Assembly: GCA_964059195.1 (NCBI GenBank)
Contig: CAXKWD010000006.1
Span: 10,718,530-10,782,529 of the forward strand
Source: Ectobius pallidus
Lineage: Eukaryota; Arthropoda; Insecta; Blattodea; Ectobiidae
Reading direction: 5' to 3'
DNA length: 64,000 nucleotides
In this document: positions 20,828 through 33,913 of the stretch, in pieces
Numbering within the stretch: the first letter of the stretch is position 1
How the letters are laid out: every line of letters begins with the position of its first letter
Program-made: the position numbers and the translations under genes
The notes under the pieces: generated by a model
Seen by the model: the letters and a program-made list of their open reading frames with translations, nothing else
What the model was told of the DNA's origin: nothing
Database searches by the model: none

Positions 20828-21499
20828 GTTATTGTTATGTTTACTATATATATGAATGACTCATAGCTAAATAATTACAAGATCGTTTTTCTATAATGTT
20901 GGATAAGTTCATTCTAAAGACAAAATAGGGAAAAATGAAACGAAAGAATGGAAATTTCCTAGACAAATGAGTAGGCCTAGTAGAGAATAAAATGCCAAAA
21001 AATGCTCTAATTATCATACAAAGTTACCCTATATTGAATCTTCACACGTTAGAATAACGTAAGTACACAACGATACTCAAACAAAGCAATTCATTAAAAG
21101 TTGAGTTATAGAACAACATTAGGTTTTCTTGCTTTCCCTCTATTGAATATACTGCTATAATCTACCAGAGATGCCACAGCTGAGATCAGCTGTTAACGTT
21201 AGTAGCTAAGCGAGCTAACTAAGCGTTCATGCCAACTTGAGCTGCTTACATAAAAATTCTGTGTAGGCTGAATTTGTACATTCTGGCATTTCTGTTTCAT
21301 GATTCGCCCTTCACATTTTATGAAACAAGATATGCAATTAAAATGTCTACTATCTGATAAATTAAAGTGCCGTTATGTGAAAACATATTAGCATGACTTA
21401 ATGTTTCAGCCCCCTCTATCCCCCCTGTGTATTCTTATCATAACACAATTTTACGTCTGCACTTTTCTTCCTGCAAAACAAGGTCCATCTTGTTCATTT

Positions 21500-23073
21500 T
21501 ATGTGTAGTATGTATGAAATGTGGGTGTGGAGGAAAATACTGAATGTAAAGTGGACAGATAGAAAAACAAATGAAGAAATTTTGGGAAGAGTAAAGCCTA
21601 GCAGTTCTCTGGAAGCTAAAGCCACAAGACTGAAGCTGGAATATTTTGGGCATGTTATCAGGGGCGTATACTCAATTGGTGCTATGCGTGCGCCGCACGC
21701 CCTAATTCTAGATGGAATATATTCATTCATAATATTTTATTTTGTCAGTAAATTGTGGAAAAATCAGTGTCACTTTCAATGCTGAAATGAGAAAACAAGG
21801 GCCCCGCTGCGAGGCTGTCACCCGTGTGCTACGATTCCGTAATGAGAATGAGTTTCTGAGCGGTACGTTAGGCGTGGACTTGCCTCGAGGCTAGAACTTG
21901 TGTGCTATGAGTTTTGAAGAAGGGCGATATCCTGACCGCGGGGTGAAGAAGGGAATAGGTTACGCACGGTGGAGATTTCGCAGTGTCTTGAGTGCCTTGC
22001 GTGCTACTGAAGTTGCGCACTCAGCTGAGTTGTAGCGAAGTAGGCCTATAGTGCGATTTCAAGAAGTTAAAAAGTAAATGATTGTAAATGTTATTTTATT
22101 TAATGTTATCAAAAGTGTTTGATTATTTTTTAGTCTTTTATTTTAAGAATTTCAATAGAAAATAATTGTAAATACAGTATTACTTTATTTACTATTATTC
22201 TGCGTGCGGCGGGAGATTTGCCGGTAGTTTGCGTGCTACTGAAGTCTCGCAAGCAATTGTGTTGTACCTAAGTATATTACAATTTTAATAATTTCAAGGC
22301 AAATATTGTAAATATTAATTTATTTAGTGGTTAAGAAATCTGTTAAATTAATTTTTAGTTAATGTAGCTTATTTCATTTTGAAAACATTATGAAAGAGCA
22401 CAGCTGTATTTTGGAAGATCTTCTGATAAATACATTTTTATCCAAAACTTTTCAAGATAAATTGCAAATTGTGACAAATGTACGGCCTTTCCCCGAGTTA
22501 ACAAGTCTTTCTACAATATATAAAGGCTAGAATGTAGAATATACAGAACATTTTTCAGTCTCACATTCCTGAGGAAGAGTGAAAATTGCCGTAAGCTCGA
22601 GCCTAATAATTTTGACACGGCTGATAACCCGAGAAGTCATCTTAACTAATCAGCGCCGTGAAGGCTTCAAATCTTATAAGTACAAATCCTTCTTGTTTTA
22701 AAAGAAAGAATAAGCCTACTTTAATAAAGTAAGCTATTTTTAACTGTTCAGTTAAAGTTAATCTACATTCTCAATTAACTCAGGAATCAAGTACATTTTC
22801 TGTGTAGGACGATAGCATAGCACGCCCTTTATCAGAGATCAGGATACGCCACTGCATGTTATGAGAAAACATGACTCTTTGGAGAAGGATATAATGCTGG
22901 GAATGGTAGAAGGAGCCAGAAAACAAGGAAGAAAGAAGATGAGATGGCATGATGAGATAACCAGGGCTACCAATCTTACGTGGAAAGAGACTCTTGATCG
23001 GGTACAGGATAAAAGTCAATGGAAGAGACTGACACATCAAGTTACAAAAGCAAGAAAGAGACAATTTGAATAA
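21500..23073 (+). pseudogene. LINE 3' end of ORF2, split by a hAT element
   Basis: Two pieces belong together: 21500-21658 (EMWVWRKILNVKWTDRKTNE then LKLEYFGHV) and 22863-23073 (MRKHDSLEKDIMLGM, EGARKQGRKKMRW, ending at a TAA after RKRQFE). This is the C-terminal region of the same LINE family as 60650-61582 (there EMWIWRRLTKTSWVDRKTNE). The reading frame is intact across the insert once one target copy is discounted, so the hAT landed in a reasonably young LINE. The LINE is 5'-truncated at about 21500. Confidence 0.88.
21659..22854. mobile_element. hAT element inserted in the LINE, perfect 8-bp TSD
   Basis: The left end CAGGGGCGTATAC and right end (reverse complement) CAGTGGCGTATCC are imperfect inverted repeats. 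CATGTTAT flanks both sides exactly (21651-21658, 22855-22862). The interior has two diverged direct copies of a block starting TGCGTGCTACTGAAGT (about 22000 and 22225). No transposase was recognised. Confidence 0.92.
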
Positions 23074-23390
23074 TACGGTTGGCAGCCCACTGCAGTGTAT
23101 ATCCGACTGGATCACAAAGGATCGCATGCGATCTATGTAGGCCTACTCTACTATGTATTTTAGTCTTCTAAACCAGAAAGGTGCACCTACTCTTGTTCTT
23201 CTCAAGTGTGCTGTCAGACTTACTGATTTAACTTTTTGACTTGAAAAGTTACAGCATCAAATTTGATTTTGGGTGGGAATGTTTAAATTTTTATGAAGAA
23301 GAGGAAATAATTATTATAATTACAATAAATCGAAGTTTTATCACGTTATTTTGCATGTTAAGTAACAATATTGGACTTGTACATTTCACT

Positions 23391-23440
<50 letters not shown>

Positions 23441-23691
23441 CATGAAATTATTCTCATAACTTCAAGGAATAGCCCTAGGCAGCAATCTTGAGTTCCTTGG
23501 AATCCTTCATTGATGTACCATCTGCACTGAATTTTTTTTAACCTATGTGAATGAAAGATATTACTTGGGCGTAAAAGGGCGTATAGTCCCTCCCCGAGCT
23601 TAGGACTTTTCCACCCACTGTATTTCGCTTTTGTTTAATTTTCTCTTGACTTTTCTAAAATTCAGATTAATTTCATTGTGGGAAAAGTCAC

Positions 23692-23726
<35 letters not shown>

Positions 23727-23780
23727 TGGATGTCATGTGACTGATGAAACTATATTCAGAATATTCATTTTGAAATGGGA
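23074..23780. other. LINE 3' flank, poly-T and microsatellite
   Basis: No gene. It holds a 44-base T homopolymer at 23397-23440 and a (TTA)n microsatellite at 23692-23724. The poly-T could be the tail of a minus-strand retroposed copy, but no element body was recognised beside it. Confidence 0.5.
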
Positions 23781-24094
23781 TGTATCGTATTTTACGGACT
23801 ATAAGGTGCTCTGGATCATTGATTTTAGGATTGAAATTTAAAGGAAAAGAAATTTAATATGATTCTAAACCAAAAATGTTAAAGGGAATAATCTACTTCG
23901 CTGCATAAACAAATTATAACCTTGTACAATGGAATCAGTGTAATTCATTTCTAACTTAAAACCTGCGTTGTACGAAAATATCTTCTGTACAGGTGGCATC
24001 GCGTAAATTTTAACAACTGAACTGAAATCTCATGAAAGAGTGAAAATACTTTTACACCTTCTAACCCTCAGTTCAGCATATGGTAAGTGTAAAT

Positions 24095-24845
24095 TGTGGC
24101 GTGCCTCTCGGGCCTGCCACCATAATTAGGGGCAATTCCAGAGCCGTACAGAAAATTTAATGAAAAATACAGTAAGGATAGAAGAAGGGAACGTAATATA
24201 CCTATAAATACTGAAATACTGAAACCAGATTCAACAATTTATTACAAACTTTGTTAGGTTAATAAACCAAGAAACAATTAGGCCATACAATATGTAAAAG
24301 AAAATACCTAAACACCCTAACTCCATAAGAACAACCGGGGGTGTGGCCATCTCAACTCACGGAAATAAGTTACGACTGATAAGACTGTACAGAATATATA
24401 TAACAAAAAATAAAAAATAAAAGCAATAATAATAACTAGAAACACTGGTGGGCAAAAAACTTAACTAAACATAATCGGTATAAAGTGAATTAATACGCAA
24501 CAAAAGAAACCCACCAGGAAAAGATATGAAAATACTCTGAAATGAACTACCGCATACCTGAGCTAAAGGAGGAGTCCCAGGCTATGGACTCCAAGAAGAA
24601 CCGCTCGCTTCCGAAGTCTGGTCTTGAATTCCCAAAGGTTCGTGAAGCGAGGCCTTAAACCCTCACGAAAAATCTACCAGCAAACCGGAACACGTGACTT
24701 CGTGACGTCAGAAAACAGCGAGATAGGAAAAAAGGAGAAAAATGAAAATGAAAACAGTCCGCGAGGCGAGATGACCACCGAAATAATAGTAAGTACCTTT
24801 GGCATAAAAGAACATTATACAGTGTGCCGAAATATAGGCGGCACA
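24095..24845 (-). repeat. 3' LTR of element 1
   Basis: 751 bp, beginning and ending with a short inverted repeat (TGTGCCGCC ... on the minus strand). It is identical to the right LTR apart from A at 24782 versus G at the equivalent 34601. It contains an (A)-rich stretch near 24400 and small chance frames. TSD AAAT lies just to its left. Confidence 0.93.
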
Positions 24846-25292
24846 GACTCCCTCGACGCAGAAAGAAAAACATTTTTGAAGAATTCAAAAATGTTTTTCG
24901 AAAAATAAATTTTATTGCAGAGCAGATTGGAAAAGTTTATATCTTCACTTCACTTCTACAACTCACGAGGAGGTCCACAAAAGAATGTACTATAACACCA
25001 TTTTAACTGTAGACAATGGATTCATAGTAATAGTCCATCTAATCAATTGGAGTAGAAAATACATACATAAACTTGTGTATTTACAGCTTACCAAGTCCAT
25101 TTGTTACTGTAATTAATGTAGTGAATAACGGGGTAGTGGAGTCCTTTTCAACACATACCCCATCACAATGAGTACTCTTGGGTAGTAATGGTGAGTAGAA
25201 TATAGTAGTTGACTCTGCATGCTTGAATGAAGACAGGTACAATGTGTATGTACCCAAACCGAAGATATAGCAGCAAATCCTCACTGATGCCG

Positions 25293-26694
25293 TGAGCCGG
25301 CAAAAAAAAAATCGCCGTCTCAATTGTTTTTACTTACTGTCGGCCATTTTGTTTGTTTACGCTGTGGTGGCGCCGACTCGCGGCAATAGGTGGCAGTTTC
25401 CTTAGCTTCATTTGTTTTGTTTTCCATACTTTGCCGCTATCTGGCGGCAGGTTGGGAAATGCAGTTCCTGGCTATGTGGCTGCGTCATTTCCGGTTTCTT
25501 TCTCTCTCTCACAATGGCCGGCGTTACCGTAAGTTGTGCTTGTTTCTGGCTGGCAAAACCAGAAGCGTAAAGTGCATTCCCTTTGCTTTTCAGGCGTGAA
25601 TATGAGTTGATTTTATTTGACGAGAAACCTAGTTGATGCAGAAATGTTTGTGGCACTTTCTTTTGAGGCATGACTGTAGAATTCCAAGATCAAAATCGGC
25701 GTGGGTCCCGCTTGGGCACGCCGCCATTGTAGGCTATTCGCGCCTTGCTTGTGTACTTTAAAGTTCTGTTCCTTTCTCTAATTTATTTCTTTTCTATTAT
25801 GCTTCTTCTTTCTATTGCTTTGATACACCTGTAGGGCTTAAGTTGGATTCCTGTTTTTTGTAGATGTAATATGAAGTAATTGTTGTTTGGCGTTTTCCCG
25901 CCATGGCCGCGATTAGGCGTCTCTTTTGATTTTCAGCCATCCCTTGTATTTCTGTTTTCACAAACGTTTCTGCGTTAATTTTTTTTTATTTAATATATAT
26001 ATCTTACCATATTAACCGCCTTTCTTTAATTGTTATTTGAGCCTTTTGATTTAATATATTTCTCAACTCTCCCCCCCCCCCCCGACCAATGTGTTTGAGG
26101 GCTACGTGTTGGACCGAGGAGGCAGCCCAACCGTAGTATTTTTCAAGTCTTGTCTCCGTTCTAATTTCTTTTCCTTTTCAGCATTTTAATGAACTTGTAA
26201 TGTAAATTAAAATATGTAATTAACACCTGTATATTTCGTTTTAATTATTTTATTTCACGCCCTTCAGGCGAATCAATTGGATTTTTTTATTTATTTCTAA
26301 ATCAATTTTATTTTATTTGAATGTGTGTATATTGTTCTTTTATCCTAAACTCATTTTAAAATTATTCTTCTGTACTTATGCCTGTAAACAATCTATGAAC
26401 TATTGTATTTTATGTAACCAAGGATTATCTGTATATTTTTCGGTTTTCTAAATTGAATCTTTGCATGTAACATATTTCTGTAATGTTAAGGGAAACTTTA
26501 AAAAGATGATAAAAAGAATACCATTTCCAAATTATATCAAAGAGAAACTAAAACTGGATGTTGGACTCAGTTTTTTAACTTGTTCTCCCCGGGAAACCCA
26601 ATTATCCTCTGGGCGGGTCCATTATTCAATTTAGGTTAGCTTTCCTTGGGTGGGAACCTTGCACTTCCTTCCACAATTCCCGTAGGGGGGTTCA
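25293..26694 (+). repeat. 5' LTR of element 2
   Basis: 1402 bp. It differs in length from the other LTR only by a poly-C tract (13 Cs at about 26071 versus 9 Cs). Elsewhere I found no substitution by eye. A GC-rich segment with CCGGC and GGCGCC words lies at 25340-25530; chance frames here are duplicated exactly in the 3' LTR. Confidence 0.93.
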
Positions 26695-29407
26695 ATGTGT
26701 GGTAGCCATCGCTGTGGTTATTGATCCACAATTTTCTTTAATTTATATTGAGCCCTTAGCTTAAGTCTTTGTTTATTTATAATACTCCTGTCCTTTGTTT
26801 CTGAGCAGCATCAGTTTTTGTTTCTCTCTGTTTCATATGTAATTAATAAATTTTTCTTACAGCAACTTTAATTAAAATTTTTCTTTTTCAGGATATTGTG
26901 TCTTTATAAAAAAACATATATTGTAACTAAATCAAATTTTATTTCAGGCATTTGTTTAAAATGTATTGTAATGAAATAGCCTGGGTAAATTTTTTTAAAC
27001 AAATTGTAACTTATGTTTCATGTTGACATGATGGAGTACAAGGGTTGCCTAAAAATGAAATTGAGGGAGAGCTTTAGCTGGTGTCGCCACGTAGAAATTT
27101 ATCCAGTACCAATGCTGAGCGAGCTCCTGTTTAAAGTCTGTGCCAGTTCTGAGAAGATAACTTGAGAATGTGACTGCTGTTCCAGTGGATCTCTGTAGTA
27201 TGGGTGAGTGTGGACCAGAAACTCAATATATTTTGAATAGAGATAAATTTTTTCATGGTTAGGATGATAATAAATGTTTTCTTGCTAATTTAATAGGCCC
27301 TATGAGAAGTGTGCAGCTAAATTCAAACCCATGTTACTAATTAGCTTCCGTGGCAGGTGCCAGTGTTTTGTGTGGTTGTTTTGTGTACATGTGAGGAGTG
27401 AGTGTTCAGATTTCAGGAGACCGTCTGGTGGTAGAGCTGATGATCGTTTGTTCAGTGACCCTGATATCATGCGCACCTCCGGACGTCACAGGCGTGCATA
27501 ATATCAAGTAGAGCCACGATCAGCATCTCCAACGACTAAAGTCTGGTCGATCTGTTTGTAAATATGGATCTAATATATTTGTAATTAGTTGTGTATATAA
27601 TTTTGTATATAGCTTAGTGGCACCTGTCTGAGGAGTGTTAATGTAGGCAGTCATCTTGTATATAGAAAGTCCATGGTATGATATGAAAAGGGGTAGGTAG
27701 GTCATGTTAACAGTCAGTGTGTAGGCTGATCCTAAGACTTGATTTCTGCTAGTAAGGTTTTGTCAACAAAGTGAGGTTAAGGTCTGTGTGTGTATGTGCA
27801 GCATCGTGTAGTTAGGCTCAGTAATTGTTTGTCATTGTTGTCTCTGTGATAGAATTACGTCCTCTTTTCTTGGTGGGGTTTTCAGTCCCGTTAGCCTGGG
27901 GAAAAGGTGAGGAGCTCAGCGGGGTATGCTGTTGCCGGCCTCTGTTAAGTTCTGGCTAAGTGTGGCGTTTGCTGGTGCATCCTAGTTGGATGTACTATGG
28001 GTTGGTGTAGCCAAAGGGAAGGGTTCATTTCTTTTCAGTGGGAGCGACTTGAGCAGATTGTACTATAGCCACCGAAAGTCTGCGTTGTAGAGTGTATGTG
28101 AATAGAGGTTATGTTGACAGAAGTAAACAAAAGAGATTGAAATAATGTTATTTGAGGTTATGTTGATAGGGGCAATTAGAAGTATGTGTTATGGGCTAAT
28201 GGCATCGATACAGTCAGAGATAGTAAACAGTAGCAAGTTTAATATTGGTGTTGAAGTTTAAATGAAAAACTTCACTCAGTTTAAGGTTAGGTTGTACCCA
28301 GAGTTCATGTTTGATATTTTATGATTGAGTTTCTGTTTCCGGTCTCCTTGGGTCCACTGGAAGATTGTTTCAGCAAGTGAGTAATATTTAAAAGAAGTGT
28401 TTTTGTCACTTATGTTTAACGAAAACAGCTAGCATTTAATAAAAGCAGATCTTGTTTAAGGTAAAGTTTATCTGGTACTGATTGAGTCATTAAAGTGAAA
28501 GTTAATTGTATTATCTAAATTGAAACTTAATTTGAGCACAGACAGCTAGTTTATTTCAGAGTTAAGTAAATACTTCTGTATTTTGTAAAAAAATTGTGTA
28601 ATTTGTAACTTCTATATGTTCCCCCCCCCCCAGTTTAGTAAAATTTTTGGAATTTGGTGTTGCCGCTTTCAAATTCATGTTTCAGTTATATGTATGTGTA
28701 AATCTGGTTGGGATCCTCGCTGGCATGCTCTTCAAGATGGCGGGATGGTGAGCGACAGCAGAGAAAAGTCTACCCTAATAATTTGCACTCTACGGTGAAC
28801 ATGGTTGAGCGCAGGCTACTCACGTGAAAACAACATCCAGAGATGTCTCGCCTTGCTGCCGCCTAAGTTTCTCCATATCAGCACTGTGTTCTCGCTCTAA
28901 GTGTGGCTACATGGGACGGTCTAGTGTAAGTGCATCCTACTGAGCCCGGTGGGACCAGACGCAATACCGGGCAGTACAAGGTATGACACTTTTCTTTTGA
29001 CCCCCGCATGAAGTAGCCAGAGTGATGTTCCAAAGTGCTCGTTCCTCCCGTTGTGTTGGAAATGCCTCCGTTTTCCAATTAGGACCAGACGCCGTTGTGT
29101 TGACGAGGCATCCAACAAGGCGCACCCTCTGGTGGAACATCTCCCTAAAGTGACTCCCCGGACAAGACAAGTGCAAAAAATTTTGATGGTAATGATAAAA
29201 CAGGGTAGCCTTCCAAAGTGTTAGTGACAACGCTAATAAGTTTCTGCAACTATAAAGAAGATTCTCACTCAACAGTCAAAATCTCCCTCAAGCATGTCCA
29301 GTTCACAAGTCCTCCCACCAGAAGGTATATAAACTTTAATTTTGTAAATTCTCTGAAAGCAGGCAACAAAAAGGTAGTTCTCTCTGCTTAAAACTGGAAG
29401 TTTTAAC

Positions 29408-29419
29408 AAAAGAGGGGGG
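29408..29419 (+). other. Polypurine tract of LTR element 2
   Basis: AAAAGAGGGGGG lies five bases upstream of the 3' LTR, the usual plus-strand primer position. Confidence 0.8.
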
Positions 29420-29424
29420 TGATT

Positions 29425-30822
29425 TGAGCCGGCAAAAAAAAAATCGCCGTCTCAATTGTTTTTACTTACTGTCGGCCATTTTGTTTGTTTACGCTGTGGT
29501 GGCGCCGACTCGCGGCAATAGGTGGCAGTTTCCTTAGCTTCATTTGTTTTGTTTTCCATACTTTGCCGCTATCTGGCGGCAGGTTGGGAAATGCAGTTCC
29601 TGGCTATGTGGCTGCGTCATTTCCGGTTTCTTTCTCTCTCTCACAATGGCCGGCGTTACCGTAAGTTGTGCTTGTTTCTGGCTGGCAAAACCAGAAGCGT
29701 AAAGTGCATTCCCTTTGCTTTTCAGGCGTGAATATGAGTTGATTTTATTTGACGAGAAACCTAGTTGATGCAGAAATGTTTGTGGCACTTTCTTTTGAGG
29801 CATGACTGTAGAATTCCAAGATCAAAATCGGCGTGGGTCCCGCTTGGGCACGCCGCCATTGTAGGCTATTCGCGCCTTGCTTGTGTACTTTAAAGTTCTG
29901 TTCCTTTCTCTAATTTATTTCTTTTCTATTATGCTTCTTCTTTCTATTGCTTTGATACACCTGTAGGGCTTAAGTTGGATTCCTGTTTTTTGTAGATGTA
30001 ATATGAAGTAATTGTTGTTTGGCGTTTTCCCGCCATGGCCGCGATTAGGCGTCTCTTTTGATTTTCAGCCATCCCTTGTATTTCTGTTTTCACAAACGTT
30101 TCTGCGTTAATTTTTTTTTATTTAATATATATATCTTACCATATTAACCGCCTTTCTTTAATTGTTATTTGAGCCTTTTGATTTAATATATTTCTCAACT
30201 CTCCCCCCCCCGACCAATGTGTTTGAGGGCTACGTGTTGGACCGAGGAGGCAGCCCAACCGTAGTATTTTTCAAGTCTTGTCTCCGTTCTAATTTCTTTT
30301 CCTTTTCAGCATTTTAATGAACTTGTAATGTAAATTAAAATATGTAATTAACACCTGTATATTTCGTTTTAATTATTTTATTTCACGCCCTTCAGGCGAA
30401 TCAATTGGATTTTTTTATTTATTTCTAAATCAATTTTATTTTATTTGAATGTGTGTATATTGTTCTTTTATCCTAAACTCATTTTAAAATTATTCTTCTG
30501 TACTTATGCCTGTAAACAATCTATGAACTATTGTATTTTATGTAACCAAGGATTATCTGTATATTTTTCGGTTTTCTAAATTGAATCTTTGCATGTAACA
30601 TATTTCTGTAATGTTAAGGGAAACTTTAAAAAGATGATAAAAAGAATACCATTTCCAAATTATATCAAAGAGAAACTAAAACTGGATGTTGGACTCAGTT
30701 TTTTAACTTGTTCTCCCCGGGAAACCCAATTATCCTCTGGGCGGGTCCATTATTCAATTTAGGTTAGCTTTCCTTGGGTGGGAACCTTGCACTTCCTTCC
30801 ACAATTCCCGTAGGGGGGTTCA
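29425..30822 (+). repeat. 3' LTR of element 2
   Basis: 1398 bp, the partner of 25293-26694. It follows the polypurine tract and is followed by the GCCG target duplication. Confidence 0.93.
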
Positions 30823-30826
30823 GCCG

Positions 30827-33800
30827 GACCTGATGATTATTTTCAGGTCAAAAGGAACCAAGTTGAACGTCTTCAAGATGCAACCAGGAGAATCTGAGCA
30901 CCGTAGACAAAATATGGCCTCAGGAGTTCGTAGAGTGAAGACTTAGTGGCACATCCAGCAAAGAAGAGAACAGCGTAGATGCCAAGGGAGCCACCAGACA
31001 CAATCCGAACATACATAGAAAGCTGAAATCAATAAATACAGCGGCAGAAAAAGGTACTTACAAACAAATTACCCCCTATAGAGTTTTATGTGAAAACAAT
31101 CTACCTGTTTTTATTATATTTTATTTTGCTGAAAGTTTTTTTTTATATAAATTTTAATTAATTCAATACGGCGAAGAGTGAAGTTGTCCTGAAGGGACCA
31201 CAATTAGAAATTGTATTACAATAGAAAAATCTATTTACAAAAATGACACGAAAATTAATTAAATTAAAAAAAAAATATTTTACATTAAATATAATTACGA
31301 TAGTTTAATTTATAAATACAAGAGAAAAATACTAGCTGAAATATCAGCACAATAAAGCAATGTATAATAAACTATCATTGAATACAATATGCTTTGAAAT
31401 ATTTATATACAGTTGCAAGTAAAAACGATTACACAATTAGAATAAAATTAGACAAAATTTTAATGAAAATGATATGATAATGTAGAATTGTTGTGATGAG
31501 AAGATGTTACGATGTTATGATATGAAAAAGTGATGACATTATGAAGTCGGGACTTCAAGGAATTAATAATGATGGAAATTTTAGGAACGGAAACGGGAGT
31601 GGATAAATAGTGTATACTTCCAGATATTGTTCCATGGTAATAAGTATTTGAGCGCTCTATCAAAAGGGAAAGCTACAGTGCTAACAGCAAAACACTACCC
31701 GCGAACCGAACATACAAAACATAATAAGAGTAAGAATACAAATATCACTTACATATAAAAATAGAAAATTTTGGCCATTAAGTGACAAGGTAGGACATGT
31801 CCTGATGATAAGTGCATTTAGAAAGTTGTCGTAAGCTAATTTAGGCAAGACCAGAACTTCTTTAAGTCTAAATTTGTTTAGCAAACGCAAGGAACGAATT
31901 ACAACTGAATTACAACTAAGGCGACGAGAATGAATCTAGTGCACAAACATCCTTTACAATATCGACGAGTTTTTGTTTTTATAGAATATCTCTATATAAC
32001 TTATATGTTTTTCTATGTAAATTAATTCAACGCTCATAGGCCTAGTTAATTTATTTAGTCAAATACAAATAATAAATTTTTTTTTTACAATAATTGTTAC
32101 AACAGTATGCTATAATTCTTTTTCCTGTATTACATAAAAGAACGCCAACCGATTTTTGGAGATAGTAGAGATCAAAATAATAATGTAGATAATTTATTAT
32201 TAGACCCACTAAATTTCGTTGGTGTGATTTTTATTTCAGGGTCAGCGGAGAGTAAACTCCAGAGCACCAGGTATGCGGCAAAGAGAAAAAAAAACAAACA
32301 AACAAAATACCAAAAAAAGAAAGATGGAACACCCACACGCAAAGGACAGCAAGAATAAAGGCAAAACCCCGAGGACAAACGGACGAAGAAAGAATACGAA
32401 GAAAATTTAGAGAATGAATAAAAATATAATGTAATTACAGAATGTAAAGCATGATTAAATATTTATAATAAATTTAGAAAAAGTGAAAAGAGAAAACTGG
32501 CGTATTTGTACTTACTAAATTGAATAAAGAAATCTGGAGAAAATTTATTATTTACTGAATGAATGAGAGAGAAATTTTGAATAAGCAAATCCAAACTACG
32601 GCACTGGACGCCGAAATAGGTCATGCAAATGCGAAATATTTTTAAAAGGAACCAAAATCAAGGCAAACTGTTTAAGACTAAACAAATCCCCAAGATATCA
32701 GGTTAAATTCGATAGAACATTTTGACAAAACTTACCCCATAACAAAACACGTCGATCGGGCGGACAACATCCGGAAAACTTCCTCGGACAAACTACCACC
32801 AAAACGGTCCAAAAAAACACCAGAACTTTGCTGATGAGACACGTTTATCGGGCAAAGAAATGACCGGAAAAAAACCTCGGAAAACCCCAGAAAATTACAC
32901 TAATAAAGGTCACAAAACTATTCCGCCAATAAAACCCATCGTTCAGAAAGCACAGAGAACTACTCACGTGAGACTGACTAGAACAGAGGCCATTAACCCA
33001 ACATAACAGACAAAAAAAAATTCCGTCAAAACGCTGAGAGCAAAAATAGAAATGAAATACGGTATGGAACCTATAGGAAATATACTAGAAAAAGTTTCAG
33101 ACTAGATGAAAATAATTTACAATTTACTTATTCAAAAAACTTGCGAAATCATGTTTCGTGGGCATAGAAAAGAAGACCTACCGGAACAGAACCCGGGAAA
33201 TTCCTTGAACCAGCAAGCCCCTAACCTAACTCAGAAAACAGCAAGACTGTGGATGAATGGTGCATATGGCAAAATTACCAGGCAAGATATCAAAACTGAA
33301 CAGCAAACGGGCTAGACAAAATATTCCCAAAGAAAACAGGCAGCTAAAGCATGAAAAGATATGAAAACAGAGCACAAACCACACGCACCGCCCCCGGAAA
33401 AATAGGCCTCGAAAAGACTGGCCAGTTAAACACCAGACATTGCTGATGAACACAGTCTTACGGGCACAAAACATCACGGAAAGCTGCACGGAAACGGCTC
33501 AAAAAAAAACTTACTACCCTGCCTCAAGCCAACAAAACCAGACAGCAAAAAAAAACCCACAGAGACTTGCTCTAGTGAGACTGCCGGAACGAAAGCAATT
33601 ACCCTACGTATCTGACGAAAATTTCACCAGAACGCAGAGAGCAGAAATAGAAGAAAATTTTATAAATATGAATGAAAACGGCATGGTACAAATACTGAAA
33701 AATAAAGCATAACGCTTACAGTAAGACCGCCGGGGCTATACAGCCATGAAAAACAATGAAACTACTAACCTGACAGGGGAAAAAAATTAGATGACTACCC

Positions 33801-33900
33801 TAACCCGAAAACTGGATAATAAAGAAAATTGAAAAATAGACAATTTTGAAAAAGCTTACAGAAAAACGGCCAAAATAACTGAAAATCAGAGATCGACGAG
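30827..33900 (-). other. Internal region of LTR element 1, 5' portion
   Basis: No protein-coding domain is visible in any frame. Part of the region is an old internal duplication. The block at about 32825-33110 (TTGCTGATGAGACAC, CTCACGTGAGACTG, GTCAAAACGCTGAGAGCA) recurs, diverged, at about 33425-33710 (TTGCTGATGAACACAG, CTCTAGTGAGACTGCC, CCAGAACGCAGAGAGCA). The plus strand is unusually A-rich and T-poor over 32650-33900. Confidence 0.6.
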
Positions 33901-33911
33901 CTCTGCTACCA
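33901..33911 (-). other. Primer binding site of LTR element 1
   Basis: On the minus strand TGGTAGCAGAG begins two bases after the 5' LTR and is complementary to the 3' end of animal initiator tRNA-Met (CTCTGCTACCA). The match stops after 11 bases. This is the main evidence for the element's orientation. Confidence 0.65.
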
Positions 33912-33913
33912 CT

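Larger units (their letters stand above)
19476..21427. mobile_element. Decayed hAT-type element (family D, copy 2) carrying a nested hAT
   Basis: The ends CAGGGG... and ...CCCCTG are flanked by AGTGTTCT (19468-19475) and TGTATTCT (21428-21435), a 6/8 match consistent with an old 8-bp duplication. The interior on both sides of the nested insert aligns with 1190-1533, which confirms the family and supplies the uninterrupted sequence (CTGTTATTGTAATG) at the insertion point. No transposase could be read. Confidence 0.6.
25293..30822 (+). mobile_element. LTR retrotransposon 2 (non-autonomous), nested, plus strand
   Basis: The LTRs 25293-26694 (1402 bp) and 29425-30822 (1398 bp) run TGAGCC...GGTTCA and are flanked by GCCG (25289-25292, 30823-30826). 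A strong polypurine tract AAAAGAGGGGGG lies at 29408-29419, just before the right LTR, which fixes the plus orientation. The 2.7-kb interior has no gag-pol motif. It contains a GT-rich section and a poly-C run at 28621-28631. The primer site is unclear; TGGTAGCCATCG five bases after the left LTR is a weak candidate. It has inserted into LTR element 1. Confidence 0.92.

Noticed and set aside
23241..23459. Protein with a poly-Phe tail
   Set aside because: Translation of the 44-base T homopolymer.
24624..24908. Repeated 80-94-codon protein (also at 34443-34685)
   Set aside because: Lies in the LTRs of element 1, runs out of the LTR into different sequence in each copy, and has no recognisable motif.
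29522..29803. Two identical 69- and 87-codon proteins (also at 25390-25671)
   Set aside because: They are identical only because they lie in the two LTRs of one retrotransposon, and opposite-strand frames overlap. No domain is recognisable.
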